A DNA stretch of 64,000 nt from Cognatundibacterium rugosum (GTDB lineage: Bacteria; Pseudomonadota; Gammaproteobacteria; Burkholderiales; Burkholderiaceae_D): contig NZ_JACOGG010000005.1 of the NCBI RefSeq assembly GCF_014284365.1, positions 124,001 to 188,000 on the forward strand. The letters are read 5' to 3'. The notes under the pieces were generated by a model. That model was not told where the DNA came from. It saw only the letters and a list, made by a program, of their open reading frames with translations, and did not search any database. Both the position numbers and the translations under genes were made by a program. Shown piece by piece: positions 26,914 to 36,664 of this stretch; position 1 is the stretch's first letter, and every line of letters begins with the position of its first letter.

Positions 26914-26920
26914 AGCGAAC

Positions 26921-29218
26921 TCAGGCCTGATGTGCGGCCAGTGTGACCGGTATCGATTTGGAGGTCGGCGTACGCGCCCGGTCAGCCACGCTGGACAAGG
27001 CAACCAGACCATTGGTCTCGGGGAAGTAAGCCGCCAGACAACCACGTGGAATATTGTATTCAACCAGCATAAAGCGCTTAACACTACGTTCAGACTTATC
27101 TTCTGAAATGCTGGTGATGTCTACCCAGTCGCCAGCACGGAAGCCCAGAGCACGGATATCTTCCGCATGGATGAACAGCACGCGGCGCTCGCCAAATACG
27201 CCCCGATAGCGGTCATTCATGCCATAGATGGTAGTGTTGTACTGATCGTGGGAACGTATCGTGGCCAGATTGAATACGGTTTGCTGTTGCGCGCTTCTGA
27301 TCTGATGGATAGGCAAATCAGTCGGTACTGCATGTGCAAAGAAGTTGGCCTTACCGCTTGCAGTGCGCCACTCCAGTTCGCGTGCACTATTTCGCAAATG
27401 GAAGCCGCCCGGTACCCGCACCCGGGTATTGAAACCGGCAAAGTCGTCAAATACGTCAGCAATTTTATCGCGGATACGGTCGTAATCTGCAAGCAGCCCC
27501 ATCCAGTCTATGCGCGTTCTGCCCTGCAAGGTCGCCACCGCCATGCGTGCCACGATGGCCGGTTCAGACAATAAATCAGGCGAGGCCGGGACATTCATGC
27601 CGGAAGACAGGTGCACCATGCTCATCGAGTCTTCCACCGTGACCGCCTGCGGGCCTGTGGCCTGCATATCAATTTCAGTGCGCCCCAGACAAGGCAGAAT
27701 CAGCGCATCACGGCCACAGACCAGATGACTGCGATTTAATTTGGTGGCCACATGCACCGTCAGCGCACAATTGCGTAAAGCGCGATGCGTAAGGTCGGTA
27801 TCGGGCGTCGCAGTCGCAAAATTACCACCCATCGCGAAAAATACTTTATCCGGTGACGCCAGCATGGCTTCTATCGCGCCCACCGTATCATAGCCATGCT
27901 CACGCGGCACCTCAAAGCCAAACACTTGCTGCAATCGGTCGAGGAAGGCTGGCGCCGGTTTTTCATTGATGCCCATGGTGCGGTCACCCTGCACATTGCT
28001 ATGGCCACGTACCGGACAGGCACCGGCACCGGGCCGGCCCAGATGCCCACGCAACAACAACAGATTCACGATCATCTGTATCGTTGCGACCGAATGCTTA
28101 TGCTGGGTGATGCCCATGCCCCAGCAGGCAATCACGCTGCGCGCATGCAAATAGGTTTGCGCGGTGCGCTCAATCTGGCTGCGATCCAGGCCAGATTCAC
28201 GTACGATGGTATCCCAGGACTCTTGCCCGACTTCGTCAGCAAATGCCTCAAAATTTGCAGTGTGCTGCGCAATGAAATCGACATCGATCAGTCGCGCCTG
28301 CCCTTGCTGCTGCGCCTGCGCATCGGCTTCCAGCACATACTTGATGATACCTTTGACCGCAGCCAGATCACCACCTATCTTCAATTGCAGATAATCTGAG
28401 GAAATGGTGCTGCCATCACCGGATAACATCTCCAGCGCATCCTGCGGGTCCTGGAATTTTTCCAGTCCGCGTTCACGCAAAGGGTTGAAGGACACGATCG
28501 CTGCACCACGTTTGGATGCGGCCCGCAATTCGCCCAGCATGCGCGGATGATTGGTGCCCGGATTTTGTCCGAAAATAAAAATCGCGTCGGCCTGCTGAAA
28601 ATCCGACAGCAGCACCGTACCCTTGCCTATCCCTATCGCTTCACGCATGGCAAGACCGGATGGCTCGTGACACATATTCGAGCAATCCGGAAAATTATTG
28701 GTACCGAATTCGCGCACAAACAACTGATACAAAAACGCTGCCTCGTTACTGGTACGGCCTGAGGTATAGAAAATCGCATCATCGGGACGTGCTAAAGCGC
28801 GCAAATGCTGCGCGATCAAGGCAAAGGCTTCATCCCAGGACACCGCCACATAACGATCCGTCGCCGCATCGTAGCGCATAGGATGGGTCAGTCTGCCCTG
28901 ATCTTCCAGCCAGTGATCGCTGTGGCGACTCAGCTCTGTCAACGTATGCGAAGCGAAAAGCGCTGGCGTAGCGCGTCTGGCCGTTGATTCAGCCGCCACC
29001 GCTTTGGCGCCGTTTTCGCAGAATTCGAAGGTGGAGGTATGGTCAGCGTCCGGCCAGGCACAACCCGGGCAATCAAAGCCATCCGGCTGGTTCGCCGACA
29101 GCAAAGTCCGTGCACCCTTGCCCGGTATGCCCTGATTCAACAATTGCTGTGCAACGCTTTTTAATGCACCCCAGCCACCGGCAGGCCGGTTGTAGACCTG
29201 AATCACTTTCTTACCCAT
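26921..29218 (-). CDS. FdhF/YdeP family molybdopterin oxidoreductase
   Basis: A 765-residue molybdenum enzyme of the FdhF/YdeP family, akin to formate dehydrogenase alpha subunits but without the full N-terminal iron-sulfur Cys set. It has DGFDCPGCAWPD near residue 50, then FYTSGRTSNEAAFLYQLFVR, and NNFPDCSNMCHEPSGLAM, whose Cys is the likely Mo ligand. FIFGQNPGTNHPRMLGEL binds a pterin guanosine. ARSVIACWGMGITQHKHSV and the C-terminal beta-barrel region complete the fold. No beta or gamma subunit is present, so it is soluble or uses an unknown electron partner. In E. coli YdeP is linked to acid resistance; the reaction is not proven. Confidence 0.9.
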   Translation of the reverse strand: MGKKVIQVYNRPAGGWGALKSVAQQLLNQGIPGKGARTLLSANQPDGFDCPGCAWPDADHTSTFEFCENGAKAVAAESTARRATPALFASHTLTELSRHSDHWLEDQGRLTHPMRYDAATDRYVAVSWDEAFALIAQHLRALARPDDAIFYTSGRTSNEAAFLYQLFVREFGTNNFPDCSNMCHEPSGLAMREAIGIGKGTVLLSDFQQADAIFIFGQNPGTNHPRMLGELRAASKRGAAIVSFNPLRERGLEKFQDPQDALEMLSGDGSTISSDYLQLKIGGDLAAVKGIIKYVLEADAQAQQQGQARLIDVDFIAQHTANFEAFADEVGQESWDTIVRESGLDRSQIERTAQTYLHARSVIACWGMGITQHKHSVATIQMIVNLLLLRGHLGRPGAGACPVRGHSNVQGDRTMGINEKPAPAFLDRLQQVFGFEVPREHGYDTVGAIEAMLASPDKVFFAMGGNFATATPDTDLTHRALRNCALTVHVATKLNRSHLVCGRDALILPCLGRTEIDMQATGPQAVTVEDSMSMVHLSSGMNVPASPDLLSEPAIVARMAVATLQGRTRIDWMGLLADYDRIRDKIADVFDDFAGFNTRVRVPGGFHLRNSARELEWRTASGKANFFAHAVPTDLPIHQIRSAQQQTVFNLATIRSHDQYNTTIYGMNDRYRGVFGERRVLFIHAEDIRALGFRAGDWVDITSISEDKSERSVKRFMLVEYNIPRGCLAAYFPETNGLVALSSVADRARTPTSKSIPVTLAAHQA

Positions 29219-29287
29219 GCTTTCCCCTGCAAATTCTGTATTTCCTGTGCTGGCAGCAGCACCAGCTCACTTAGCGGATTGCGCTGA

Positions 29288-29860
29288 TCAGCGATGTATG
29301 ACCACCAGCAAAGCCTTAGCTTCAGTCTTACCGGTGTTCCGGATTGCGTGATTTTTATCGGCATCGTAGCGCGCGGTCGCACCAATTTTGACTTTCTTTT
29401 TATGCCCTTCGACTTCGACTTCAATCTGACCGCTCAAGACTGTCAGATGCTCGGATGCACCAGGGTCATGTGAATTTGACACCAAAGCACCACCCGCTGC
29501 GAGTGTCAGCTCATACCATTCGTATTTACCAGCCAGCTCCATGGGCCCCAGGATGCGCAACACATAGCCGGCGTGTTCGCCCGGCAAAGTCGGTGTTTCA
29601 TGGGCTTCCAGCAAACGTATGCTCTCAGCGGCAGGCAATTCAGACGAGAGCAATTCTGCCATCGTCACCCCCAGCGCATTGGCGAGACGCCATGCAACTG
29701 CAATGGTCGGATTGGCTTTTTCGCGCTCTATCTGTGACAGCATAGACTTAGAAACTCCGGCAGTTCTGGATAAATCTTCTAAAGTAAGACCACGCTCCAG
29801 ACGCATTTTCTGCAAAGTCGCACCGACTTCCGGCGGCGTGTTCGACAAAACTTTTTTCAT
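29288..29860 (-). CDS. XRE family regulator with a C-terminal cupin sensor domain
   Basis: 190 residues. The N-terminal helix-turn-helix (about 13-67) reads LQKMRLERGLTLEDLSRTAG, VSKSMLSQIEREKANPTIAV. The C-terminal cupin (about 110-190) includes HDPGASEHLTVLSGQIEVEV and ends with AKALLVVIHR. This architecture is that of small-molecule-responsive repressors such as PuuR. It is divergent from kbl-tdh with a 303-nt gap, and two matching 14-bp TTC-N8-GAA boxes sit just upstream of its own start, so it probably regulates itself and the threonine genes. The ligand is unknown; an amino acid or ketone intermediate is plausible. Confidence 0.9.
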   Translation of the reverse strand: MKKVLSNTPPEVGATLQKMRLERGLTLEDLSRTAGVSKSMLSQIEREKANPTIAVAWRLANALGVTMAELLSSELPAAESIRLLEAHETPTLPGEHAGYVLRILGPMELAGKYEWYELTLAAGGALVSNSHDPGASEHLTVLSGQIEVEVEGHKKKVKIGATARYDADKNHAIRNTGKTEAKALLVVIHR

Positions 29861-29896
29861 AAAGCCTATTGCACCACTAAAAAAGTATGATTAATA

Positions 29897-29930
29897 TTCG
29901 ATATATTGAACTTAAGTTCTAAATACTGAA
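29897..29930. promoter_or_regulatory. Tandem operator-like boxes upstream of the XRE-cupin gene
   Basis: TTCGATATATTGAA (29897-29910) and TTCTAAATACTGAA (29917-29930) agree at 11 of 14 positions. Both have the form TTC-N8-GAA, and they start 20 bp apart, two helical turns. GAACTTAAGTTC, a perfect 12-bp palindrome, spans the join. The boxes lie 37-70 bp before the regulator's ATG. The remainder of the 29861-30163 gap is AT-rich and contains CAACAATATGTTG (30064-30076), another dyad, but no gene. Confidence 0.55.
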
Positions 29931-30163
29931 TTTTTTAAATTTTATTTAACCCGATGTGCGCGCGTGTAGCCATCAGCGTATTTGCGAGTTTGTTCAGTTT
30001 CTTGGTTTAGCAGTGTAACAGCTGCACACACTGAAACGCCAAAAGAGCATGACAAATATGCTGCAACAATATGTTGTCAATCACAGGCTGCAGCAAGATT
30101 TCCTCAGCACATCAAGATACGATGACCCTACTCTGGCCAGCACCAGATCAGACGGAGACCAGC

Positions 30164-31369
30164 ATGACCCAGAATACTTCCAGACTCGCCTTTATCGATA
30201 AACTGGCGGGCAACCTGAACGGCTTACGCGAACAAGGCCTGTTCAAACCTGAACGTGTGATCGCTTCGCGTCAAGGCGCAGTCGTGACTTGCGACGATGG
30301 CCGCCAGCTCATCAATCTGTGCGCGAATAATTATCTGGGTCTGTCCGGTGATGAATCCATGGTACAGGCATCCATCGCCGCGACTGAGCAATTCGGCTAC
30401 GGTCTGTCTTCGGTACGCTTTATCTGCGGCACACAAACCGTCCATAAACAACTGGAAAAAGCAATCGCGGAATTTCTGGGGACCGAAGACTGCATTCTGT
30501 ATGCAGCTGCGTTCGACGCCAATGGCGGCGTGTTTGAGCCTTTGTTCGATGAAAACGATGCCATCATCTCCGATGCACTGAACCATGCCTCCATCATCGA
30601 TGGCATCCGTTTATGTAAAGCGGCACGCTATCGTTATGCGCACAATGATATGGCCGATCTGGAAAAACAATTGCAGGCTGCCGCCGATAAACGTCACCGC
30701 ATCATCGTAACGGACGGTGTGTTCTCTATGGACGGCACCATCGCCCAGCTCGATAAAATCTGCGAACTGGCAGACAAATATGATGCACTGGTGATGATCG
30801 ATGAATGCCACGCGTCCGGCTTCATGGGCAAGACCGGTCGCGGCACGCACGAGCATCACAATGTGCTCGGCCGCATCGACATTATCACCGGCACCCTGGG
30901 CAAGGCTCTGGGCGGCGCGATGGGCGGCTTCACCGCCGGACGTAAAGAAGTGATCGATACCCTGCGTCAGAAATCCCGCCCTTACCTGTTCTCTAACACG
31001 CTGGCACCATCCATCGCAGGCGCCTCTTTATCAGTCTTGCAAAGATTGTCTGCTTCCACCGAATTGCGCGATCGTCTGCATGCCAATACCGAGCACTTCC
31101 GCCGCGAAATCGTCAAGCTGGGTTTTACGATTAAGCCAGGCACGCATCCTGTGGTTCCAGTCATGCTGTTTGATGCGCCGGTAGCGCAGAAATTCGCCGC
31201 CCGTCTGTACGAATTAGGCGTATTCGTCACTGGTTTCTTCTACCCTGTGGTACCGATGGGACAAGCCCGGGTCAGGGTGCAACTGTCCGCTGCGCATAGC
31301 ATAGAACAACTCGACACCGCGCTCGCTGCTTTTGCGCAGGCGGGTCGCGAACTCGGACTGATCCCGTAA
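30164..31369 (+). CDS. kbl: 2-amino-3-ketobutyrate CoA ligase (glycine C-acetyltransferase)
   Basis: Kbl splits 2-amino-3-ketobutyrate with CoA into glycine and acetyl-CoA, the second step of threonine breakdown. The ATG at 30164 (401 residues) follows GGAGACCAGC; the longer reading frame upstream has no conserved content. Landmarks are CDDGRQLINLCANNYLGLSG, GYGLSSVRFICGTQTVHK, MIDECHASGFMGKTGRGTHE and the PLP Lys247 in TGTLGKALGGAMGG. Length matches E. coli Kbl (398). It is followed by tdh after 103 nt. Confidence 0.96.
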   Translation: MTQNTSRLAFIDKLAGNLNGLREQGLFKPERVIASRQGAVVTCDDGRQLINLCANNYLGLSGDESMVQASIAATEQFGYGLSSVRFICGTQTVHKQLEKAIAEFLGTEDCILYAAAFDANGGVFEPLFDENDAIISDALNHASIIDGIRLCKAARYRYAHNDMADLEKQLQAAADKRHRIIVTDGVFSMDGTIAQLDKICELADKYDALVMIDECHASGFMGKTGRGTHEHHNVLGRIDIITGTLGKALGGAMGGFTAGRKEVIDTLRQKSRPYLFSNTLAPSIAGASLSVLQRLSASTELRDRLHANTEHFRREIVKLGFTIKPGTHPVVPVMLFDAPVAQKFAARLYELGVFVTGFFYPVVPMGQARVRVQLSAAHSIEQLDTALAAFAQAGRELGLIP

Positions 31370-31472
31370 TTCAGCATTGACGAAAACTGAGACCAGCGTG
31401 CACATTTGCAGCATACTGGCTGAGACTCGGTTTTACGGCGATAGAGCTATCTACTTTTAATCTGGAAAAAAT

Positions 31473-32438
31473 ATGGAAAAAATTCTTGTTATTGGCGCTA
31501 ATGGTCAGATCGGCAGTGAACTGGTGGAAGCCCTGGCAGCACAGCATGGTGCAAACAATGTGATTGCAGCGGATATCAGCCCGGCCAGCCTGTATGGCGC
31601 GGCGGTCTATGAAATCATTGATGTACTGAATGCAGCACGCATTACCGAAGTCATCGAGCAATATCAGGTCACTCAGGTCTATCAGCTGGCAGCGCTGCTG
31701 TCCGCGACTGGCGAAAAAGCACCGTTGAAAGCCTGGGAGCTGAATATGGATGGCTTGCTCAACATCCTGGAAATCGCGCGTATTCGCGGCGAAGCTGGCA
31801 AACCTTTAAAAGTATTCTGGCCTTCTTCTATCGCTGCGTTTGGCCCGAATACGCCACCGGTCAATACGCCGCAATACACAGTCATGGATCCAAGCACGAT
31901 TTACGGTATCAGCAAACTGGCCGGTGAACGTCTGTGCGAATACTATTTCGACAAATATGGCGTCGATGTACGCAGCATCCGCTACCCTGGCATCATCAGC
32001 TTCAAGTCACCACCAGGCGGCGGCACCACCGACTATGCAATCGCGATTTTCCATTCCGCTTTGCGTGGTGAGGGATACAGCTGCTTCCTGGAAGCAGAAA
32101 CCACTTTACCGATGATCTACATGCCGGACGCGATCCGCGCAACGATTACACTGATGGATGCGGACGCCGCCAAACTTTCTGTACGTTCTTCGTATAATGT
32201 CGCCGGTTTGAGTTTTAATCCGCGCGAATTGGCAGCTGCAATCAAACAAAATTTGCCGGCATTTGACATACACTACGCTCCCGACAGCCGTCAGGCGATT
32301 GCAGCTTCCTGGCCGCAAAGCCTGGACGATGCACAAGCCCGCACAGACTGGGGCTGGCAGGCTCAAGTCGGGCTGCAGGATCTGGTCACCGACATGTTGA
32401 AAAATATCCGCGTCGATGGCAAGGAGTTAGCGGCATAA
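31473..32438 (+). CDS. tdh: L-threonine 3-dehydrogenase, SDR (epimerase-like) type
   Basis: A 321-residue short-chain dehydrogenase with the epimerase-like fold. The NAD motif is VIGANGQIGSELVEAL, followed by the family segment YQLAALLSATGEKAPLKAWE, FWPSSIAAFGPNTPP, and the catalytic Tyr-x3-Lys in TIYGISKLAGERL. IRYPGIISFKSPPGGGTTDY is characteristic of SDR-type threonine dehydrogenases known from Cupriavidus and Flavobacterium, distinct from the zinc type of E. coli. It oxidises threonine to 2-amino-3-ketobutyrate, the substrate of the adjacent kbl product. Confidence 0.9.
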   Translation: MEKILVIGANGQIGSELVEALAAQHGANNVIAADISPASLYGAAVYEIIDVLNAARITEVIEQYQVTQVYQLAALLSATGEKAPLKAWELNMDGLLNILEIARIRGEAGKPLKVFWPSSIAAFGPNTPPVNTPQYTVMDPSTIYGISKLAGERLCEYYFDKYGVDVRSIRYPGIISFKSPPGGGTTDYAIAIFHSALRGEGYSCFLEAETTLPMIYMPDAIRATITLMDADAAKLSVRSSYNVAGLSFNPRELAAAIKQNLPAFDIHYAPDSRQAIAASWPQSLDDAQARTDWGWQAQVGLQDLVTDMLKNIRVDGKELAA

Positions 32439-32562
32439 TTTTATTTCATAAATAGCGCAGAAATTCAGGTATCAGCCTGGTGACGAGCCATCGTGCTCCA
32501 CAACTACCAGGCCCGGCCTGACCATTTTGCGCAACACAAATAAGAGACAAAGAGGTCATACG

Positions 32563-33945
32563 ATGGACATGCGTGTATTCAATTTATTTAAAATAGGCGT
32601 GGGTCCATCCAGTTCCCATACCGTCGGCCCTATGCTGGCAGCCAGACGCTTTTTACTGGAGGCTGGCAATCTGCAACAAGTCAGCAAGGTGCAGGCGGCG
32701 CTATACGGGTCGCTGGCACTGACCGGCAGCGGCCATGCGACAGATACCGCTGTTTTACTTGGCCTGATGGGTGAAACACCGCAAGACCTGGCACCGGAAA
32801 GCGTGGCTGACAAGCTGGCACGACTCAACAGCAGCCATCAGATGCGTTTACTGGGCGAATACCCGGTTGCGTTTGATCCTGCCAATGATATTCTGTGGTT
32901 CAAACAGGAAGTATTACCAGGTCATCCAAATGGCATGAAATTCATCCTGACACGCCTGGATGGCAGTATTGAAGAAAAAACTTTCTACTCTACCGGAGGC
33001 GGATTTATCTATTCGGCAGAAGAACTGTCACAACCCGCCTCTGCCGAAACTGCTACAGACAAAGCCGTCCCCTATCCTTTTGCCACGATGGCGGAATTGC
33101 TGGCCCATGGCAAACGTACCGGCCTGAGCATAACCGCCATGCTGCGTGCCAACGAACTGGTGCACTGTTCCGAACAGGAACTGGATGACGGTCTCGATAA
33201 AATCTGGTCGGTGATGAAAGCCTGTATCTCGCGCGGCCTGCAACTGAGCGGCGAACTGCCGGGCGGCTTACAAGTTCAGCGTCGCGCCGCCAAGCTGTGG
33301 CGCACTGCCAATGAGACAACTGATGTCTTGCCACACGACGGCATGCACCGCGTGAGTTTATATGCGATGGCTGTGAATGAAGAAAATGCGGCTGGTGGCC
33401 GCGTTGTGACAGCACCGACCAATGGCGCGGCTGGCATTATCCCCGCCGTATTGCGCTATTACGCTGAAGACTGCAAACCGAGCAACCCACAGCAAGGCAT
33501 ACGCAGCTTCCTGCTGGCAGCCTCCGCGATTGGCATGCTGTGCAAGAAAAACGCGTCGATTTCCGGTGCTGAGATTGGCTGCCAGGGTGAAGTCGGTGTG
33601 GCCTGCGCGATGGCTGCGGCCGGTCTGACCGCAGCGCTGGGTGGCACCAATGAGCAAATAGAAGCTGCGGCAGAAATCGGTATCGAACACCACCTGGGTA
33701 TGACTTGCGATCCTATCGGTGGTCTGGTCCAGATCCCTTGCATAGAACGTAATGGTATGGGCGCAGTGAAAGCCATCACCGCAGCCTCCCTGTCCCTGCG
33801 CAGTGATGGCACGCATAAAGTCACACTGGATGACGCAATCGAAACCATGCGTCAGACTGGCGCAGACATGCAGGCCAAGTACAAAGAAACTTCACTTGGC
33901 GGCCTGGCCATCCATGTCGTCAGCGTGAATTACGCTGCCTGCTGA
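32563..33945 (+). CDS. sdaA: L-serine ammonia-lyase (iron-sulfur)
   Basis: This 460-residue single-chain L-serine dehydratase turns serine into pyruvate and ammonia with a [4Fe-4S] cluster. The start at 32563 follows AAGAGG and gives the family N-terminus [20 protein letters not shown]. Later come the ligand cysteines in [20 protein letters not shown] and [19 protein letters not shown], and [18 protein letters not shown]-like text reading [15 protein letters not shown]. Following kbl-tdh, it links threonine-derived glycine, through serine, to pyruvate. No regulator of its own is seen; it may be read through from tdh. Confidence 0.95.
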   Translation: MDMRVFNLFKIGVGPSSSHTVGPMLAARRFLLEAGNLQQVSKVQAALYGSLALTGSGHATDTAVLLGLMGETPQDLAPESVADKLARLNSSHQMRLLGEYPVAFDPANDILWFKQEVLPGHPNGMKFILTRLDGSIEEKTFYSTGGGFIYSAEELSQPASAETATDKAVPYPFATMAELLAHGKRTGLSITAMLRANELVHCSEQELDDGLDKIWSVMKACISRGLQLSGELPGGLQVQRRAAKLWRTANETTDVLPHDGMHRVSLYAMAVNEENAAGGRVVTAPTNGAAGIIPAVLRYYAEDCKPSNPQQGIRSFLLAASAIGMLCKKNASISGAEIGCQGEVGVACAMAAAGLTAALGGTNEQIEAAAEIGIEHHLGMTCDPIGGLVQIPCIERNGMGAVKAITAASLSLRSDGTHKVTLDDAIETMRQTGADMQAKYKETSLGGLAIHVVSVNYAAC

Positions 33946-33972
33946 TATCCTGATACCAGCCGCAGGCAGATG

Positions 33973-36057
33973 TTAGCGGGGCGCCAGTGCAAAACGCGGC
34001 AGCCCCGCCTTCCACAGAAAAAATGCCCAGGCATTGGCCTTCCATTCATGTTCATCCATCGCTTTATCCGTTGATAAAGTCAGCAATACCGGCGCTTGCG
34101 GGCTGCCTGACAATAGCTGCAAAGCCGCAGCCAGCTTGGCCGTCATCACAACACTCTGTTCTGACTTCTCCTTATCTGCCAACAACAACACCGGCGGATG
34201 CTGCAAGCCCTGTTGCAAATGCGACTGAAATGGCCAACGATCGAGATCGCTGGTTACACTTGCTTCTGCCTGCCTGCCCTTTGCCTTCGCTGGCGCTGCC
34301 GTATCCAGCCGCAGGTTGCGTAATGCGACAGCACCAAACAATACAGGCCTTTGCAAAGCTGCCTGCATCAACGCGGCATCAGCATCCCCAATAGCGAATA
34401 AGAATATTTTGCCTTCAGTAGAAATCGATGCACGGACCAGATACTCCGCTGCCGCGATCAGGCTATCGGCGACATGTGCTTTACCCGCCGCCGGTAATAC
34501 CAACGTCGCGACGATCGCGTCTTGTTCCAGCCAGGCCTGAAACCCATCGGTATAACGTTCTGGACGTGCCGGTTCCGGTGCCAGCATCAGTAATACCGGG
34601 CGTTTGCCGTCGACTTCGGCACCGCGTGGATACAATAATGTCAGTGCACCTGCCTGCCCTGGCAAAATATGAATGGCAGCACGCTGCTGCACCTTGACGC
34701 CGTCCGGATGCGGTCTTAACAAGGGTGAAAATTCCTTCCCATCGGGAGCCACATACCAGGCATGCTGGCGATCTGCAGCCTCGATATCGATCAAAATTCC
34801 CTCATCGTCGCTGCCCAGACTCAACTGCCGTACACGCCCGGCAAATGGCAATTGCACTGACTCCGCTTTTGCTTTGCCAACGAGTTTCAGCAATTGATGT
34901 GCGCCATCACGATAAGCCAGTACAAACACCGTGCCGCCACGTATCGCCAGCCCTTGCAAGTCCAGCTTATCGTCCTGAAACACCAGCTTTGCATTACTGA
35001 GTTGAGGCGCACTCAGAGACAGCCGGTAAACTGCATTCTGCTTAGGTGCTTCCGACTGTTTTGCCGTGGAAGCTGGTACGGTAATTTTTGTACCCGGCTT
35101 ATTATCCACAATCAGTAACAAATCCTTCCCCTGAATTGCGAGGTCCTTACACAGATCTGGCTGGCCAGCCAGCATTTGCCAACGCGCTGCGTTTTTATCG
35201 AATTCAGAGCGTCGTGCGACAGCCAGTTGCATAATTTGCCGTTGCGAATTGCGGCTGACCAGCAGCACAGCGTCAGCCTGCTCCGCAATCAATAGCTGCA
35301 AACGCGCATGTGCACGCAGTTGCATCGCTTTGCCACTGCGTAGCAAAGCCTTATCGGGCTGCGCTGGCTGTCCAAGCTGATGCTGCCACAACTCCGTCAC
35401 CGCGCCCAATGCCGGCTGATAGTACAGAACACGACTGTCAGCACGCCAACTCAACCCGCTGCCAGGTGCAATACGAAGTTCCGGCTCCGGCTTCAGCTCA
35501 TCAAGCTGCATCACAATTGCCAGCTCCTGCTCAGACTGACGGACTTGAAGTGCGATCGCACTGCGATCAGGGGACAGACTTAGCTGCAGGATTCCGGCCT
35601 CAGGTGCTGAGACATAGAGCACGCGTTCGGCCCCGGTTTCCCGATTTTTCTGCAACACACGTGCACGACGGTCTGCGCCACGCTCAGTCCAGATCAGGCC
35701 AGTCGCAGTGCTGAGCGCCGCGGTTTCTGGCTCTGACGCCATGCCAGTATTTCCTACCGTTTTCTGCCAGTCTGACAATTGCGGGTAGCGCTGCAGAAAT
35801 TGCTGACTGAAAGCATGTTGACGACGCACCCAGAGCTGCACCTGAGGATCATCGCGCTGCTCCAGAATCGCCAACGGATCTGCAGCGGGAATTTCATTTA
35901 ACACCGGCAACTTAGGATAGCTGCCCCAAGCTGCCAGCTGCGCCCACGCCGGCGCTGCCAGCAAGGCTAACACCACAAGGGCTGGAACCAGCCATTGCAG
36001 ACACTTGTTTTGACCCTGAGTCTGATTCCGTATCGCAAAAAAAACAGTTTGATTCAT
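33973..36057 (-). CDS. Exported prolyl-oligopeptidase-like protein lacking the catalytic residues
   Basis: A 694-residue protein with a signal segment (LVPALVVLALLAAPAWA, cleavage near residue 39). The N-terminal part ADPLAILEQRDDPQVQLWVR and the propeller-like middle resemble the S9A prolyl oligopeptidase layout. In the C-terminal part AAEYLVRASISTEGKIFLFA and QRPVLFGAVALRNLRLD align with the hydrolase domain. The nucleophile motif GGSNGG is replaced by GDADA at 557-561, however, and the usual DDRV acid and GHG histidine motifs are also absent. So it is probably a non-catalytic descendant. It converges with sdaA and is divergent from a small exported protein gene. The call is by eye. Confidence 0.65.
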   Translation of the reverse strand: MNQTVFFAIRNQTQGQNKCLQWLVPALVVLALLAAPAWAQLAAWGSYPKLPVLNEIPAADPLAILEQRDDPQVQLWVRRQHAFSQQFLQRYPQLSDWQKTVGNTGMASEPETAALSTATGLIWTERGADRRARVLQKNRETGAERVLYVSAPEAGILQLSLSPDRSAIALQVRQSEQELAIVMQLDELKPEPELRIAPGSGLSWRADSRVLYYQPALGAVTELWQHQLGQPAQPDKALLRSGKAMQLRAHARLQLLIAEQADAVLLVSRNSQRQIMQLAVARRSEFDKNAARWQMLAGQPDLCKDLAIQGKDLLLIVDNKPGTKITVPASTAKQSEAPKQNAVYRLSLSAPQLSNAKLVFQDDKLDLQGLAIRGGTVFVLAYRDGAHQLLKLVGKAKAESVQLPFAGRVRQLSLGSDDEGILIDIEAADRQHAWYVAPDGKEFSPLLRPHPDGVKVQQRAAIHILPGQAGALTLLYPRGAEVDGKRPVLLMLAPEPARPERYTDGFQAWLEQDAIVATLVLPAAGKAHVADSLIAAAEYLVRASISTEGKIFLFAIGDADAALMQAALQRPVLFGAVALRNLRLDTAAPAKAKGRQAEASVTSDLDRWPFQSHLQQGLQHPPVLLLADKEKSEQSVVMTAKLAAALQLLSGSPQAPVLLTLSTDKAMDEHEWKANAWAFFLWKAGLPRFALAPR

Positions 36058-36209
36058 GGTCTCCGCTTTATGTGGGCAAAGTATTTGCCATTCATTTCAA
36101 GTTTTTTGAAGTTCATCCCTGACTTTCTGCAATTCATCGCATTTCAATCGTGCAATCTATGCATTTTATCTACAGTGCTGACATCGCCCCAACCACAGGA
36201 AAAACCATC

Positions 36210-36533
36210 ATGTCTACACAAAAATCATCCAAATTGCATTCCATCAGCTTGCTGACGCTGGCCAGCCTGAGTGCAGCCACAGTGGTGAGCCTGGCATTTC
36301 TCTCTCCCAAGCCACAAGTGACTGTCGTACCCAGCGTAATCATTTCAGCACAAAAAATGACCGTTGAACAAAAAATTGCTTACGATATGGAGCAATTCCA
36401 TCCCCAGATACAAACTGTTGTCATTTCCGCCAAAGCAATGACGTTGGCGGAAAAAGCAGCAAGCGACACCCAAGCCCAGTCCAAAGCCCAAAACACAGTA
36501 AAACTCAGAAAAAAATCTGCAATTCTTGCTTAA
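36210..36533 (+). CDS. Small exported or membrane-anchored hypothetical protein
   Basis: 107 residues from an ATG behind CAGGAAAAACC. The N-terminal basic stretch (STQKSSKLHS) is followed by a hydrophobic span (about residues 13-32, LLTLASLSAATVVSLAFL) that ends at SPKPQ, so it is a signal anchor or a cleaved leader. The rest has two similar short blocks, SAQKMTVEQKIAYD and SAKAMTLAEKAASD, an internal repeat of about 14 residues. I recognise no family. It is divergent from the oligopeptidase-like gene, and a second small exported gene follows. Confidence 0.65.
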   Translation: MSTQKSSKLHSISLLTLASLSAATVVSLAFLSPKPQVTVVPSVIISAQKMTVEQKIAYDMEQFHPQIQTVVISAKAMTLAEKAASDTQAQSKAQNTVKLRKKSAILA

Positions 36534-36664
36534 TTTGATTTAATTTGGCTTGACCGCAATCAGCTTAGTGTCAGACAATTAGTCTTTGCATCACGCTTCA
36601 TCGCAACAGCAGCATCAGAATTGAATGGCCAGTTTGTCTCAACTTACTCTATCAGCAGGCAATC

